Source: JAFGFG01 sp964442905 | GTDB taxonomy: Archaea > Aenigmatarchaeota > Aenigmatarchaeia > QMZP01 > JAFGSV01 | Length of the DNA: 7,705 nt | Assembly: GCA_964442905.1 (NCBI GenBank) | Contig: CAYUBD010000042.1 | Coordinates: 1-7,705 of the forward strand | Direction of reading: 5' to 3' | Shown here: piece by piece, positions 1 through 4,955 of the stretch | How positions within the stretch are numbered: the first letter of the stretch is position 1 | Layout of the letters: each line of letters starts with the position of its first letter | Program-made: the position numbers and the translations under genes | The notes under the pieces: model-generated | What the model was told of the DNA's origin: nothing | Database searches by the model: none | The model's input: only the letters and a program-made list of their open reading frames with translations

Positions 1-161
1 TCGGGGTAAACGGAAGCATTGAGCTCAATGTCCTCTTTGTAGTTGGTGTACCCATTGGGATTCTCATATGCCTGCGCCCGGGCGATGCCGGGAACTGCAG
101 CAAAGGCTGCGGTCGTACCGAGAACCTTCAGAGCTTTATATGACATTTTATCACTAGTCAT
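1..161 (-). CDS. Secreted protein with N-terminal signal peptide (partial)
   Basis: Reading the minus strand from an ATG at 159-161 gives 53 codons that run off the left edge of the window. A second in-frame ATG at 144-146 (protein start MSYKALK) is the better start for a signal peptide: a short basic n-region is followed by a hydrophobic Ala/Gly-rich stretch (VLGTTAAFAAVPGIARA) and a plausible signal-peptidase site after ARA or AQA. The mature part seen (YENPNGYTNYKEDIELNASVYP) is polar with several Tyr and Asn. A TATA-like TTTAAAAAA at 176-184 (minus) fits a start near 146-161. The protein is therefore probably exported through Sec and may be a surface or S-layer-type protein, but too little is visible to name a family. 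The signal peptide is seen in sequence; the surface role is inference. Confidence 0.7.
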   Translation of the reverse strand, partial: MTSDKMSYKALKVLGTTAAFAAVPGIARAQAYENPNGYTNYKEDIELNASVYP

Positions 162-175
162 AGATAACACAGAAA

Positions 176-187
176 GTTTTTTAAACC
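176..187 (-). promoter_or_regulatory. TATA box of the secreted-protein gene
   Basis: On the minus strand this reads GGTTTAAAAAAC, an archaeal TATA-type element. Its centre is about 20 nt from the ATG at 161 and 35 nt from the ATG at 146. The predicted transcription start near 156 favours translation from 146 with a short leader. The surrounding gene-free stretch 162-292 otherwise holds only the tRNA promoter. Confidence 0.5.
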
Positions 188-257
188 TTTCAGGGGTTAC
201 TGTGAGAAGAGATACGACATGAGGTTCGGGGGCGATGATGAGGAAGCGCTCTGAAAA

Positions 258-271
258 CCTATATAAAATAA
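258..271 (+). promoter_or_regulatory. TATA box of the tRNA-Ser gene
   Basis: The sequence CCTATATAAAATAA has its centre roughly 28 bases upstream of the first tRNA base at 293, which is the expected archaeal TATA-to-transcript distance. It is followed by a purine/pyrimidine-mixed stretch with no start codon in use. Confidence 0.65.
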
Positions 272-292
272 TCCTGCAAGTATATTTCACAT

Positions 293-453
293 GCCGAGGT
301 GGCAGAATCTGGTTAACGCGCTAGACTGGAACGCACCTTTTTCGCAGGGCAAATGCGAAAAATGCGCCCGAAACTCAGGCTGACGCCAAAAAGTCGGTCA
401 GAACGGAAATCTAGTGCCCTCTGGGCTTATGGGTTCAAATCCCATCCTCGGCG
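293..453 (+). tRNA. tRNA-Ser(GGA), with a 77-nt intron in the anticodon loop
   Basis: The acceptor stem GCCGAGG (293-299) pairs with CCTCGGC (446-452), leaving G453 as discriminator, the usual base for archaeal serine tRNAs. The anticodon stem is CTAGA (321-325) with TCTAG (410-414). Once an intron is removed, the loop reads CT-GGA-AA, giving anticodon GGA. A long variable arm (GCCC 416-419 with GGGC 423-426) makes this a type II tRNA, and the T arm (429-445) is perfect around TTCAAAT. The mature RNA is 84 nt without CCA, which is not encoded. Because GGAA occurs at both exon-intron junctions (328-331 and 405-408), the exact splice point cannot be fixed by sequence alone; the conventional 37/38 position gives an intron of 332-408. 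The 3' end of this gene is repeated at 1534-1559. Confidence 0.95.
332..408 (+). other. tRNA intron with a strong internal hairpin
   Basis: The segment removed to restore a normal seven-base anticodon loop is 77 nt, long for an archaeal tRNA intron. Its 5' half folds into one long hairpin: CGCA (332-335) pairs with TGCG (363-366), and after a two-base CC bulge TTTTTCGC (338-345) pairs with GCGAAAAA (355-362), leaving a nine-base loop. A second stem pairs CTGAC (380-384) with GTCAG (397-401). Splicing by the archaeal tRNA endonuclease would need a bulge-helix-bulge motif, which I could not place convincingly by eye. Confidence 0.8.
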
Positions 454-456
454 CTT
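431..456 (+). repeat. Left attachment-site repeat (tRNA 3' end, intact)
   Basis: The T arm and acceptor 3' strand of the tRNA plus the first three downstream bases match 1534-1559 at 22 of 26 positions without gaps. The identical blocks are GGGTTCA and ATCCTCGGCGCTT. The mismatches lie only at 438-440 and 443. This is the copy that completes a functional tRNA. Confidence 0.8.
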
Positions 457-483
457 CTTTTATTTCAAGGTTTCGGAATTTCG

Positions 484-1434
484 TCACAGATACTTTACAT
501 ACACTTCAAAGAATTTTTCGTAAGTCTTCTCCATCTTCTTTATCAGAAATCTTTCCAGCTTCTGAATATGTCCATTATCTGCTGCTTCGAGTGCACTGAA
601 ATATGAACGCCTCTCGGTTTTTCTTATGATAAGCGGTGGATAGCCACGCTCCATCAATATAGCATTTATCAGAACCCTTCCGGCACGGCCATTCCCGTCT
701 TCAAACGGATGAATTCTTTCAAAAGATGAGTGGAAGTAAGCCACAAGCCTGAGTGGATGTACTGCATCTTTATCAGCATGATATTTTTTTATGAGCTTTT
801 CCATTTCATCACCGACTTTTTCCGGTGGTGCAGTTTTAAGGTTCCTCATTACAAGAAAGTTTGGGAATCTCTTGAAACCAGAGGAAACACCGGTGTCCTT
901 CACAAGCATGCTATGCAATTTTATGATTTCATTTATCCCGACTTTCACCTTTCTTCTGAACAGGATTTCATGGACTTCCCTTGTGTTTCTTGTCTCATAG
1001 ACATCCCTGAGGTCTTTTCCCTCAGGTGTGATATTATCAGTCAGAAGAAGTGTTACATCCTTCAGTGTAAGCGAGTTTCCCTCAAGGGCATTTGATTCGT
1101 AAGTGAAATTTACAGTGAATCTGTCAATTAAATCCCTCATCTGTTTTTTTGGAATCTTTCTCATGAGATGCCTGTATTGCACACGTATATTCTCATGCTT
1201 TTCTATCTTTTCTTTTGTAAACACTGAATCTGATCTATATTTAGAAATTGCAAACTTTTGGTAGGCTTCAATTTCCTTTCTTTTGAAATACTCATTTATT
1301 TCACCGCTTTCGGCATTGCTTTTTTCTTTTATGAATTTAGATAGCTTTTTTGTCTTCCCATCAGGCATTCTAAAAGAATGTTCTGCGTAAATGTAATTGT
1401 TACCATTGATTTTTTTGATCTTTATGCTACTCAT
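484..1434 (-). CDS. fic: Fic family protein (AMP-transferase), self-inhibited class II
   Basis: Fic enzymes transfer AMP (or another nucleotide part) to hydroxyl groups of target proteins. This 316-residue protein has the full catalytic motif HPFEDGNGRAGR at 242-253, including the catalytic His242, the acidic Asp246 and the anion-binding GNGR. It also carries an upstream inhibitory helix motif SNALEGN at 114-120, matching the (S/T)xxxE(G/N) consensus, whose Glu118 would block productive ATP binding. That places it in class II, where inhibition lies inside the Fic protein, so no separate antitoxin is required. The N-terminal 70 residues are Lys-rich and poorly conserved; the C-terminal 30 are helical and charged. 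The ATG at 1434 lies at the predicted transcription start, about 25 nt from the TATA box, suggesting a leaderless mRNA. The gene is isolated, AT-rich, and bounded by tRNA-derived repeats, which points to horizontal acquisition. Target and physiological role are unknown; a stress, defence or toxin role is possible. Confidence 0.93.
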   Translation of the reverse strand: MSSIKIKKINGNNYIYAEHSFRMPDGKTKKLSKFIKEKSNAESGEINEYFKRKEIEAYQKFAISKYRSDSVFTKEKIEKHENIRVQYRHLMRKIPKKQMRDLIDRFTVNFTYESNALEGNSLTLKDVTLLLTDNITPEGKDLRDVYETRNTREVHEILFRRKVKVGINEIIKLHSMLVKDTGVSSGFKRFPNFLVMRNLKTAPPEKVGDEMEKLIKKYHADKDAVHPLRLVAYFHSSFERIHPFEDGNGRAGRVLINAILMERGYPPLIIRKTERRSYFSALEAADNGHIQKLERFLIKKMEKTYEKFFEVYVKYL

Positions 1435-1442
1435 GTGTTACT

Positions 1443-1487
1443 TTTACCCCCACATATATTTAAAGTTTATAATTTTGTAGGGGTAAA
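1443..1487. promoter_or_regulatory. Inverted repeat framing the fic TATA box (possible operator)
   Basis: TTTACCCC (1443-1450) and GGGGTAAA (1480-1487) are exact inverted repeats. Extended to 12 bases (1443-1454 and 1476-1487) they match at 11 positions. The half-site centres are about 33 bp apart, roughly three helical turns, with the minus-strand TATA box between them. This geometry suits a dimeric or looping repressor, possibly autoregulation, but no regulator gene is present in the segment. Confidence 0.5.
1454..1464 (-). promoter_or_regulatory. TATA box of fic
   Basis: On the minus strand the sequence TTTAAATATAT has its centre 25 bases upstream of the fic ATG at 1434, the canonical distance for a leaderless archaeal transcript. 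Confidence 0.65.
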
Positions 1488-1533
1488 TAATGTCATGCAT
1501 AGACGTAACACTTTCAACTGAAATTGAACTATA

Positions 1534-1559
1534 GGGTTCATTGCCAATCCTCGGCGCTT
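1534..1559 (+). repeat. Right attachment-site repeat (degenerate tRNA-Ser 3' end)
   Basis: This copy keeps GGGTTCA and the 13 bases ATCCTCGGCGCTT of the tRNA 3' end, but the T-stem 3' strand is altered (TTGCCA in place of AATCCC), so it cannot form the T arm. Upstream of it there is no anticodon or D arm, so it is a fragment and not a second tRNA gene. It abuts the promoter of pyrH. Confidence 0.8.
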
Positions 1560-1565
1560 TTTATC
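1557..1565 (+). promoter_or_regulatory. TATA box of pyrH, overlapping the right tRNA repeat
   Basis: The sequence CTTTTTATC lies 27 bases (centre to start) upstream of the pyrH ATG, indicating a leaderless transcript. Its first three bases belong to the tRNA-derived repeat, so the T-rich tail of the original tRNA gene seems to have doubled as the pyrH promoter. Confidence 0.5.
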
Positions 1566-1587
1566 TTTCCTCTGGCATTATAATATC

Positions 1588-2271
1588 ATGATAATCGCAC
1601 TGAAAGTCGGTGGTTCGGTATTCTGCCCGGCAGAAAGTCCGGATATGGAATTCGTAGTGAATATGTCAAAGACTCTGAAAGCACTTTCCAGCGAGCATGA
1701 ACTCGTGGTAATAGTCGGCGGCGGGAGGCTTGCAAGGAAGATGATAAACGATGCACGAGCAAGAGGTGTGACTTCTCATGATGAGCTGCATCAGCTGGGT
1801 ATAGAAGCTTCAAGGAAGAATGCAGGTGTCCTGATTTCTGCACTTGGTGAAGATGCTTACCCTCAAGTGCCCAAGAACGAGCAGGAAGTGAGAGCCGCAT
1901 TCGACCGTGGAAAAATAGTGATTGCCGGGGGTTTCAGGCCGGGACAGACGACTGACGCTGTGACTCTCCAGTCTGCGGAAGCCATAGGCGCTGATCTCGT
2001 CGTGATAGGGACAGATGTAAAGGGCGTCTATGACAAGGACCCGAAAAGGCACAAGAATGCCAAGTTCATATCGTTGATATCCACAGATGAGCTCATGGAG
2101 CTTGTCGAGACAGAGTCCGTGGAACCCGGAACGAAAACGATCATAGATCCGGTAGCCGTGAAGATAATAAAGAGGACCGGCATAAAGGCAGTGGTAGTTG
2201 ATATCAGGGACATGGAGAATCTTGAAAATGTCATAGAAGGCCGGGAATTCGAAGGGACCGTAATCGAATAG
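1588..2271 (+). CDS. pyrH: UMP kinase, archaeal type
   Basis: This cytosolic enzyme of pyrimidine nucleotide synthesis phosphorylates UMP to UDP with ATP. The 227-residue protein has the amino-acid-kinase fold signatures in order: the N-terminal phosphate-binding KVGGS (6-10), VGGGR (43-47), the acceptor-site GGFRPGQTTD (114-123), and GTDVKGVYDKDPK (141-153) in the nucleotide-binding half. Length and the GFRPGQTTD signature match archaeal UMP kinases; bacterial PyrH is slightly longer and differs in the N-terminal region. The ATG at 1588 is the first possible start and gives MIIALKVGGS, as expected for the family. A TATA box 27 bases upstream suggests leaderless translation. Other amino acid kinases (carbamate or aspartate kinase) are less likely because their family-specific motifs are absent. 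The next gene begins 55 bases downstream behind its own promoter. Confidence 0.95.
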   Translation: MIIALKVGGSVFCPAESPDMEFVVNMSKTLKALSSEHELVVIVGGGRLARKMINDARARGVTSHDELHQLGIEASRKNAGVLISALGEDAYPQVPKNEQEVRAAFDRGKIVIAGGFRPGQTTDAVTLQSAEAIGADLVVIGTDVKGVYDKDPKRHKNAKFISLISTDELMELVETESVEPGTKTIIDPVAVKIIKRTGIKAVVVDIRDMENLENVIEGREFEGTVIE

Positions 2272-2275
2272 TAAT

Positions 2276-2286
2276 GCTTTTAAAGG
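2276..2286 (+). promoter_or_regulatory. TATA box of the HAD phosphatase gene
   Basis: GCTTTTAAAGG lies just after the pyrH stop codon. The predicted transcription start near 2306 leaves a leader of about 20 nt before the ATG at 2327, which includes GTGATG (2316-2321), a fair match to the archaeal GGTGAT ribosome binding site. This argues for the ATG at 2327 over the TTG at 2288, which would lie upstream of the transcript. Confidence 0.5.
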
Positions 2287-2326
2287 TTTGAGTATAAGGA
2301 GAGGTATTGTTTCACGTGATGTCAGT

Positions 2327-2986
2327 ATGATAAAACTCGTAATGTTCGATTTCGACGGAGTTTTGGTAGATTCCAACGAGGCATGGGCAGACGTATACAT
2401 GAAATCCGCAAGCGATGCGGGCCTCAGCAAGAAGGTAACGTACGATGACCTGAAGCCACATTACGGGAAGCCTTATATAGAATTCTTCAAGGCAGCATTC
2501 CCCGGAGTCGAAAATGACAAGCACGTTACAGAGAAGCTGTACAACAGTTTCGTCAGCCTGGCATCTTCAGATGATTTTACCTTGTCATTCAAACCGATAG
2601 CCGGTGTAAAGGGCATGCTTTCCGAACTAAAGAAGAGCTTCAAACTCACATTGGGTTCAGGCAACAGCAGAAGGATACTCGGGAAGTTCATTAAAAAACT
2701 GGGTTTTGATGAATATTTCGACCTGGTCGTAGCCGGGGATGATGTGGATAACGGGAAGCCTCACCCCGACATGCTTCTTAAGGCAGTGAAGCACTTCGAT
2801 ATAGAGCCCGAAGAAGCTGTTTATGTCGGCGATGCTGCTGCGGACATAATGGCAGCGAAGAATGCAGGCGTGAGATCCATAGCAGTACTCACCGGTGCGC
2901 TCAGCAGGCCGGAAGCTGAGAACCTTAACCCTGATTACATAATTGAAGACGCGACAAAGATTCATGATGCACTATCATGTATGTGA
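2327..2986 (+). CDS. HAD superfamily phosphatase (phosphoglycolate phosphatase-like)
   Basis: The 219-residue protein carries all four haloacid-dehalogenase motifs: motif I DFDGVLVD (8-15, nucleophile Asp8 and acid/base Asp10), motif II around GSGNS (110-114), motif III Lys144 in GKPHPD, and motif IV GDAAAD (168-173) with metal-binding Asp169 and Asp173. The helical cap inserted after motif I (about residues 16-88) and the overall length place it in subfamily IA, near phosphoglycolate phosphatase, PpaX and beta-phosphoglucomutase. The substrate is a small phosphorylated metabolite that cannot be named from sequence. Starting at 2327 puts motif I at residue 8, typical of the family; the TTG at 2288 would add 13 residues unlike any HAD N-terminus. 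Its own TATA box means it need not depend on pyrH transcription. The stop codon lies within a hairpin. Confidence 0.88.
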   Translation: MIKLVMFDFDGVLVDSNEAWADVYMKSASDAGLSKKVTYDDLKPHYGKPYIEFFKAAFPGVENDKHVTEKLYNSFVSLASSDDFTLSFKPIAGVKGMLSELKKSFKLTLGSGNSRRILGKFIKKLGFDEYFDLVVAGDDVDNGKPHPDMLLKAVKHFDIEPEEAVYVGDAAADIMAAKNAGVRSIAVLTGALSRPEAENLNPDYIIEDATKIHDALSCM

Positions 2987-3003
2987 CAGCATTTGTCACA
3001 TGC
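2979..3003. terminator. Hairpin over the stop codon, between convergent genes
   Basis: ATGTGACA (2981-2988) pairs perfectly with TGTCACAT (2994-3001) around a five-base loop; two further pairs (one G-U) extend the stem to ten. It overlaps the HAD stop codon and sits 27 bases from the end of the convergent enolase-like gene. No long T tract follows, so it may act as a 3'-end stabiliser or processing site and not as a classical terminator. Confidence 0.4.
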
Positions 3004-3030
3004 CCTGACAAGCGGGATGTAAGAGATGGA

Positions 3031-4173
3031 TTAGAAATTTCTACCCAGCTTCGGGTCCTGCGCCTCTTCCCATATCTCCATCAGGCGGCTGAACTTGGAT
3101 GTATTTGCCGCTCCAGTGACTCCAAGCTTTATCATGTCCGTGCCGAATGCGACTGAGAGATCGGAAAGCCAGTCATCACCCGTTTCACTGTTGAACCTTG
3201 AGAGGGCAATCTTTATGCTCCTGTGTCTGGTAAATTCGCATACCTCTCGCAGCTGGGAGACTGTTCTGAGATTTTTTGGGTCGATTGTTACTGTGTTGGT
3301 CGGCCTGAACTTGTAAGACTCCTTTATCCTTCCGGCATCAGCACTGTAAAGGTCACCGCCAGCGATCATCGTCTCGAACTTGTGGCTAAGCTCGCTGTGC
3401 TTCATGAAGTCATCTTTGCTGAACGGGTCCTCTATGTAGTCTATCCTGTAATGCTCCATGATAGCAGAGACGAGGCTCATCTGTTCGTCGGGCGTGAGCT
3501 TCCTGTTTATTACGCCGTTGTTGCTCCTGGTATAATCGTAGTTGTTGCCGTCCCATATGCTGCTGGCACCGATGTTCAGCCCGATTCCCATGTTCCAGTC
3601 CTTGGCAACCTGATGCATGAGATAAAGCGTTTCAGTGTCTCCGAGGTCGCTGATCCATGCACCTGTCGGGCTTCTCCCGCTCAGAACCCCCCTGTCCCTG
3701 AGTTCGTGCCCAATGGCATTCCATGCCTCCACGAGCATCCTGAAGGCATCCATCACGTTCTTCTCATTGTGTGGTATGAGCAGGAACTCCTTCCATGCGC
3801 TGCCTTTCACTGCAATTCCGGCTATGTGAGGGAACTTGTTCGTAGGTCCCATGAGCTTCCAGAGCTCGTTGTTCGTGGCGGCCCTGGCTGAAACGAGTGA
3901 AAGCGCGAGCGTGAGGGCCGGATCAAGTGGGCTGTTCGTGTTATTCATCTGTTCAAGCAGTGAATCAAATGAAAGCCAGTCCTCTTCATTAAGGCCTGTG
4001 AAATTGGACCTTATGGAGCTGAAGACCGCTTTGATTTCTCTCATCTTCTGTGGAGTGGCACCCACAACCGGAACGCTTGCCCGGTAGCATGAAGAACGCG
4101 TCCACAGTTTCGCGGTAAGTGCGAAGGAACCAGAACCGTTCAGCGTGACATAGAGCTTGGAGTTCTGTATCAT
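3031..4173 (-). CDS. Enolase-like protein lacking most catalytic residues
   Basis: Alignment by eye to yeast and E. coli enolase covers the whole chain. It includes RASVP near the N-terminus, KEFLLIP (for QEFMIxP), GLNIGASSIWDGNNYDY (for the LDxAASEFY strand), IEDPFSKDDF, GGDLYSADAGRIKE, SETGDDWLSDL (for SGETEDTFIADL) and IKLG near the end. Key yeast positions are changed: metal ligand D246 is Asn200, D320 is Gly273, general base K345 is Asp298, H373 is Arg326, and the DEGG loop with E211 is SPTG. The HADNN loop is shortened. Only the metal ligand E295 (Glu248) and K396 (Lys349) remain. It should not catalyse 2-phosphoglycerate dehydration. At 380 residues it is shorter than active enolases. 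I chose the ATG at 4173 because a TATA box lies 25-28 bases upstream and homology begins there; an upstream ATG at 4218 adds 15 unrelated residues and would overlap the divergent gene's promoter. Function unknown: possibly a structural or regulatory pseudoenzyme. Confidence 0.85.
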   Translation of the reverse strand: MIQNSKLYVTLNGSGSFALTAKLWTRSSCYRASVPVVGATPQKMREIKAVFSSIRSNFTGLNEEDWLSFDSLLEQMNNTNSPLDPALTLALSLVSARAATNNELWKLMGPTNKFPHIAGIAVKGSAWKEFLLIPHNEKNVMDAFRMLVEAWNAIGHELRDRGVLSGRSPTGAWISDLGDTETLYLMHQVAKDWNMGIGLNIGASSIWDGNNYDYTRSNNGVINRKLTPDEQMSLVSAIMEHYRIDYIEDPFSKDDFMKHSELSHKFETMIAGGDLYSADAGRIKESYKFRPTNTVTIDPKNLRTVSQLREVCEFTRHRSIKIALSRFNSETGDDWLSDLSVAFGTDMIKLGVTGAANTSKFSRLMEIWEEAQDPKLGRNF

Positions 4174-4195
4174 AGTATTGATTTGGTTGTTCTGG

Positions 4196-4208
4196 TTAAT
4201 AAAAAATG
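4196..4208 (-). promoter_or_regulatory. TATA box of the enolase-like gene
   Basis: On the minus strand CATTTTTTATTAA has its centre about 28 bases before the ATG at 4173, consistent with a leaderless or nearly leaderless mRNA. Together with the plus-strand element at 4222 it forms a compact divergent promoter region of 89 bases. Confidence 0.5.
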
Positions 4209-4221
4209 GCAATTCCATTCC

Positions 4222-4232
4222 CCTTAAAAAAC
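4222..4232 (+). promoter_or_regulatory. TATA box of the unrecognised plus-strand gene
   Basis: The sequence CCTTAAAAAAC has its centre about 36 bases before the ATG at 4263, predicting a leader of about ten bases. That leader would hold GGGGAT (4253-4258), a weak ribosome binding site ending four bases before the start. A second AT-rich element (TTTTATTATC, 4239-4248) is too close to the start to serve unless a later start is used. Confidence 0.4.
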
Positions 4233-4262
4233 TTACGGTTTTATTATCAATTGGGGATTAAA

Positions 4263-4955
4263 ATGGTTAAAAGGCCGGGCTTGTACAGTCCCATGCACCT
4301 TGGTGATGTTTCAAAGATATACAGAGATATATTCAACAGCACGGGAAAGGCCAAACAGAATGCGGAGGAAAAGCTCAAGCATTTCGATTATGTATGCAGT
4401 TCTTTCCCCAGAGATTCTTCTGAGGCAGCCTACATGAACAAGTACAGGCTCATAGCGAGCAACCTCGCAAAATCCATGAACGAGATAGATGATAATTATG
4501 ACGTGCTCAAGCATAACCTTGAGAACGAATTCAATCAGAAGACCGACAAGCTGATGAACCGCTCGACTTTCAGCGAGGCATTTGACATGATAAGGGACGT
4601 GGCCGTGGGTGTTATTGGTTACGGAGGCGCTAAAATCCTGGGAAATTACATAGACATGGACTTCATTGAAGGGGCAGAAACGCACATACCTTATGTGGCA
4701 GGTATAACCATGGGCTGGCTCAGCAACAAGATTGAAAAGACGTACAAGTCAGTCGCGCGCAAGAAGATGACAACGAAATTCAAGAAGAATTCAGATATAA
4801 TCGAGTGTGAAAGAAGAGACAGAAAGAATGAGAAATACAGCAGGGAGATAAACAAGCTTGTGTATATATACGGGCAGACTTCCCAGATTGAAAGCGGTGA
4901 GAAAGAACTGCTTGACAAGCTGTATAATATAAAGCTGGAGTTCAACTCCCATTAA
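4263..4955 (+). CDS. Unrecognised helical protein with two hydrophobic segments
   Basis: I do not recognise this 230-residue protein. It appears largely alpha-helical and highly charged. Residues 15-100 look like a long helical, partly coiled region rich in Lys, Glu and Asn. Residues 109-130 (DMIRDVAVGVIGYGGAKILG and on) and 142-154 (IPYVAGITMGWLS) are moderately hydrophobic and Gly-rich, separated by an acidic turn (DMDFIEGAE), and could form a membrane hairpin. Residues 155-200 are strongly basic (many KK, RRDRK). There is no signal peptide. This would suit a small membrane-associated protein with cytosolic helical arms. The start at 4263 is preferred over an ATG at 4206, which would overlap the divergent promoter and lies upstream of the predicted transcript. 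The gene lies on the opposite strand between rpo6 and the enolase-like gene, and its TAA overlaps the rpo6 stop codon. Confidence 0.7.
   Translation: MVKRPGLYSPMHLGDVSKIYRDIFNSTGKAKQNAEEKLKHFDYVCSSFPRDSSEAAYMNKYRLIASNLAKSMNEIDDNYDVLKHNLENEFNQKTDKLMNRSTFSEAFDMIRDVAVGVIGYGGAKILGNYIDMDFIEGAETHIPYVAGITMGWLSNKIEKTYKSVARKKMTTKFKKNSDIIECERRDRKNEKYSREINKLVYIYGQTSQIESGEKELLDKLYNIKLEFNSH

Larger units (their letters stand above)
454..1556. mobile_element. Putative tRNA-integrated cassette carrying a fic gene
   Basis: The segment between the intact tRNA-Ser 3' end and its damaged copy is 1103 bp, the offset between the two repeats. This is the footprint expected from site-specific integration into the 3' end of a tRNA gene: the incoming element restores the tRNA and the displaced original 3' end decays downstream. 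It contains a single gene, a Fic-domain protein on the minus strand, which fills most of it. The DNA is more AT-rich than its neighbours: 15 G+C in the 60 bases 1201-1260 against 32 in 1981-2040 of pyrH. No integrase, replication gene or partner gene is present, so it is either a decayed element, a satellite mobilised in trans, or the product of another duplication. The repeats are seen directly; mobility is inferred. Confidence 0.6.

Noticed and set aside
220..255. Eleven-codon open frame, and ATGATGA followed by CTGA resembling C/D-box RNA motifs
   Set aside because: The spacer between the boxes is only about nine bases and no C'/D' pair or terminal stem follows; the short frame has no ribosome binding site.
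730..1095. Plus-strand open frames inside fic, considered as a hidden antitoxin
   Set aside because: They are antisense to conserved Fic motifs, and class II Fic proteins need no separate antitoxin.
454..1556. Search for an integrase or second gene in the tRNA-bounded segment
   Set aside because: No frame other than fic has coding character, so mobility genes must have been lost or act in trans.
1497..1556. Right repeat as a second complete tRNA gene
   Set aside because: Only the T-arm and acceptor end are present and the T stem is broken; no anticodon or D arm lies upstream.
2288..2326. TTG start adding 13 residues to the HAD phosphatase
   Set aside because: It falls inside the promoter region, and the family N-terminus begins at the ATG at 2327.
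3223..3891. Long plus-strand open frame inside the enolase-like gene (222 codons)
   Set aside because: It is the antisense shadow of a gene with clear homology; it shows no family motif or convincing start signals.
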